A stretch of 64,000 bases of DNA from JACMQX01 sp040385105 (GTDB lineage: Bacteria; Pseudomonadota; Gammaproteobacteria; Burkholderiales; Burkholderiaceae_C): assembly GCA_040385105.1 (NCBI GenBank), contig JAZKHY010000031.1, positions 35,741 through 99,740 on the forward strand, in the 5' to 3' direction. The notes beneath the pieces were generated by a model. That model saw only the letters and a list, made by a program, of their open reading frames with translations. It did not search any database and was not told where the DNA came from. Within the stretch, counting starts at the first letter, position 1. Each line of letters opens with the position of its first letter. The translations under genes were made by a program, and so were the position numbers. This document shows positions 63,985 through 64,000 of this stretch, one piece after another.

Positions 63985-64000
63985 GTCAAACCGACATGAC

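Overview
High-GC (roughly 65%) chromosomal DNA from a betaproteobacterium, most likely Burkholderiales and probably a Comamonadaceae relative. The basis is gene content and style: two branched-chain-amino-acid-type (Liv) ABC clusters that each carry an acyl-CoA synthetase, DUF883 and DUF4148-like small proteins, an Rrf2/NhaR gene pair, and a lone FMN-riboswitch-controlled ribH. No rRNA, tRNA, insertion sequence or CRISPR array was seen.

Left third (1-16.3 kb): a long minus-strand operon runs from right to left as livF, livG, acyl-CoA synthetase, livH, livM, livK, SDR, enoyl-CoA hydratase, AtuA-like protein, TetR regulator, biotin carboxylase, BCCP and carboxyltransferase (the last is cut by the window edge). 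Divergent to it are a second enoyl-CoA hydratase and an isovaleryl-/citronellyl-CoA-type dehydrogenase. Together they read as import, CoA activation, dehydrogenation, biotin-dependent carboxylation and hydration of a branched acyl-CoA. This resembles the acyclic terpene (Atu) and leucine (Liu) pathways. The carboxylase alpha chain is split into two genes.

Middle (16.2-49.7 kb): an EamA exporter, an Lrp-family regulator divergent from glmS, and a block of exported proteins (21-27 kb). That block holds an NlpC/P60-like lipoprotein, a beta-propeller lipoprotein ending in a CxxCH haem motif, a proline-rich beta-helix lipoprotein, a small protein with Asn every five residues, and an ADYC-motif protein. 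Next come an amino-acid metabolism block (aminotransferase, SDR, RraA-like, GltI-like binding protein, two LysR regulators), a duplicated small exported protein, Rrf2 and NhaR-like regulators, ribH under an FMN riboswitch, an Hsp70-like protein, queC, an SbmA/BacA-type ABC exporter, a thioesterase, and a second Liv/acyl-CoA synthetase operon.

Right end (49.8-64 kb): the accessory region, a contact-dependent growth inhibition (CDI) locus ordered cdiB-cdiA-cdiI. It is followed by a tight run of orphan toxin/immunity cassettes: an EndoU toxin with its immunity gene, a cassette carrying a 709-bp near-identical copy of cdiA followed by a truncated toxin tail and a Cys-rich mini-immunity gene, and a frameshifted copy of the first immunity gene. 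Both orphan toxin cassettes have their own start codon and a signal-peptide-like N-terminus. The long repeat could let the orphan tip replace the current CdiA toxin tip by recombination. The window closes with an AT-richer unknown exported protein.
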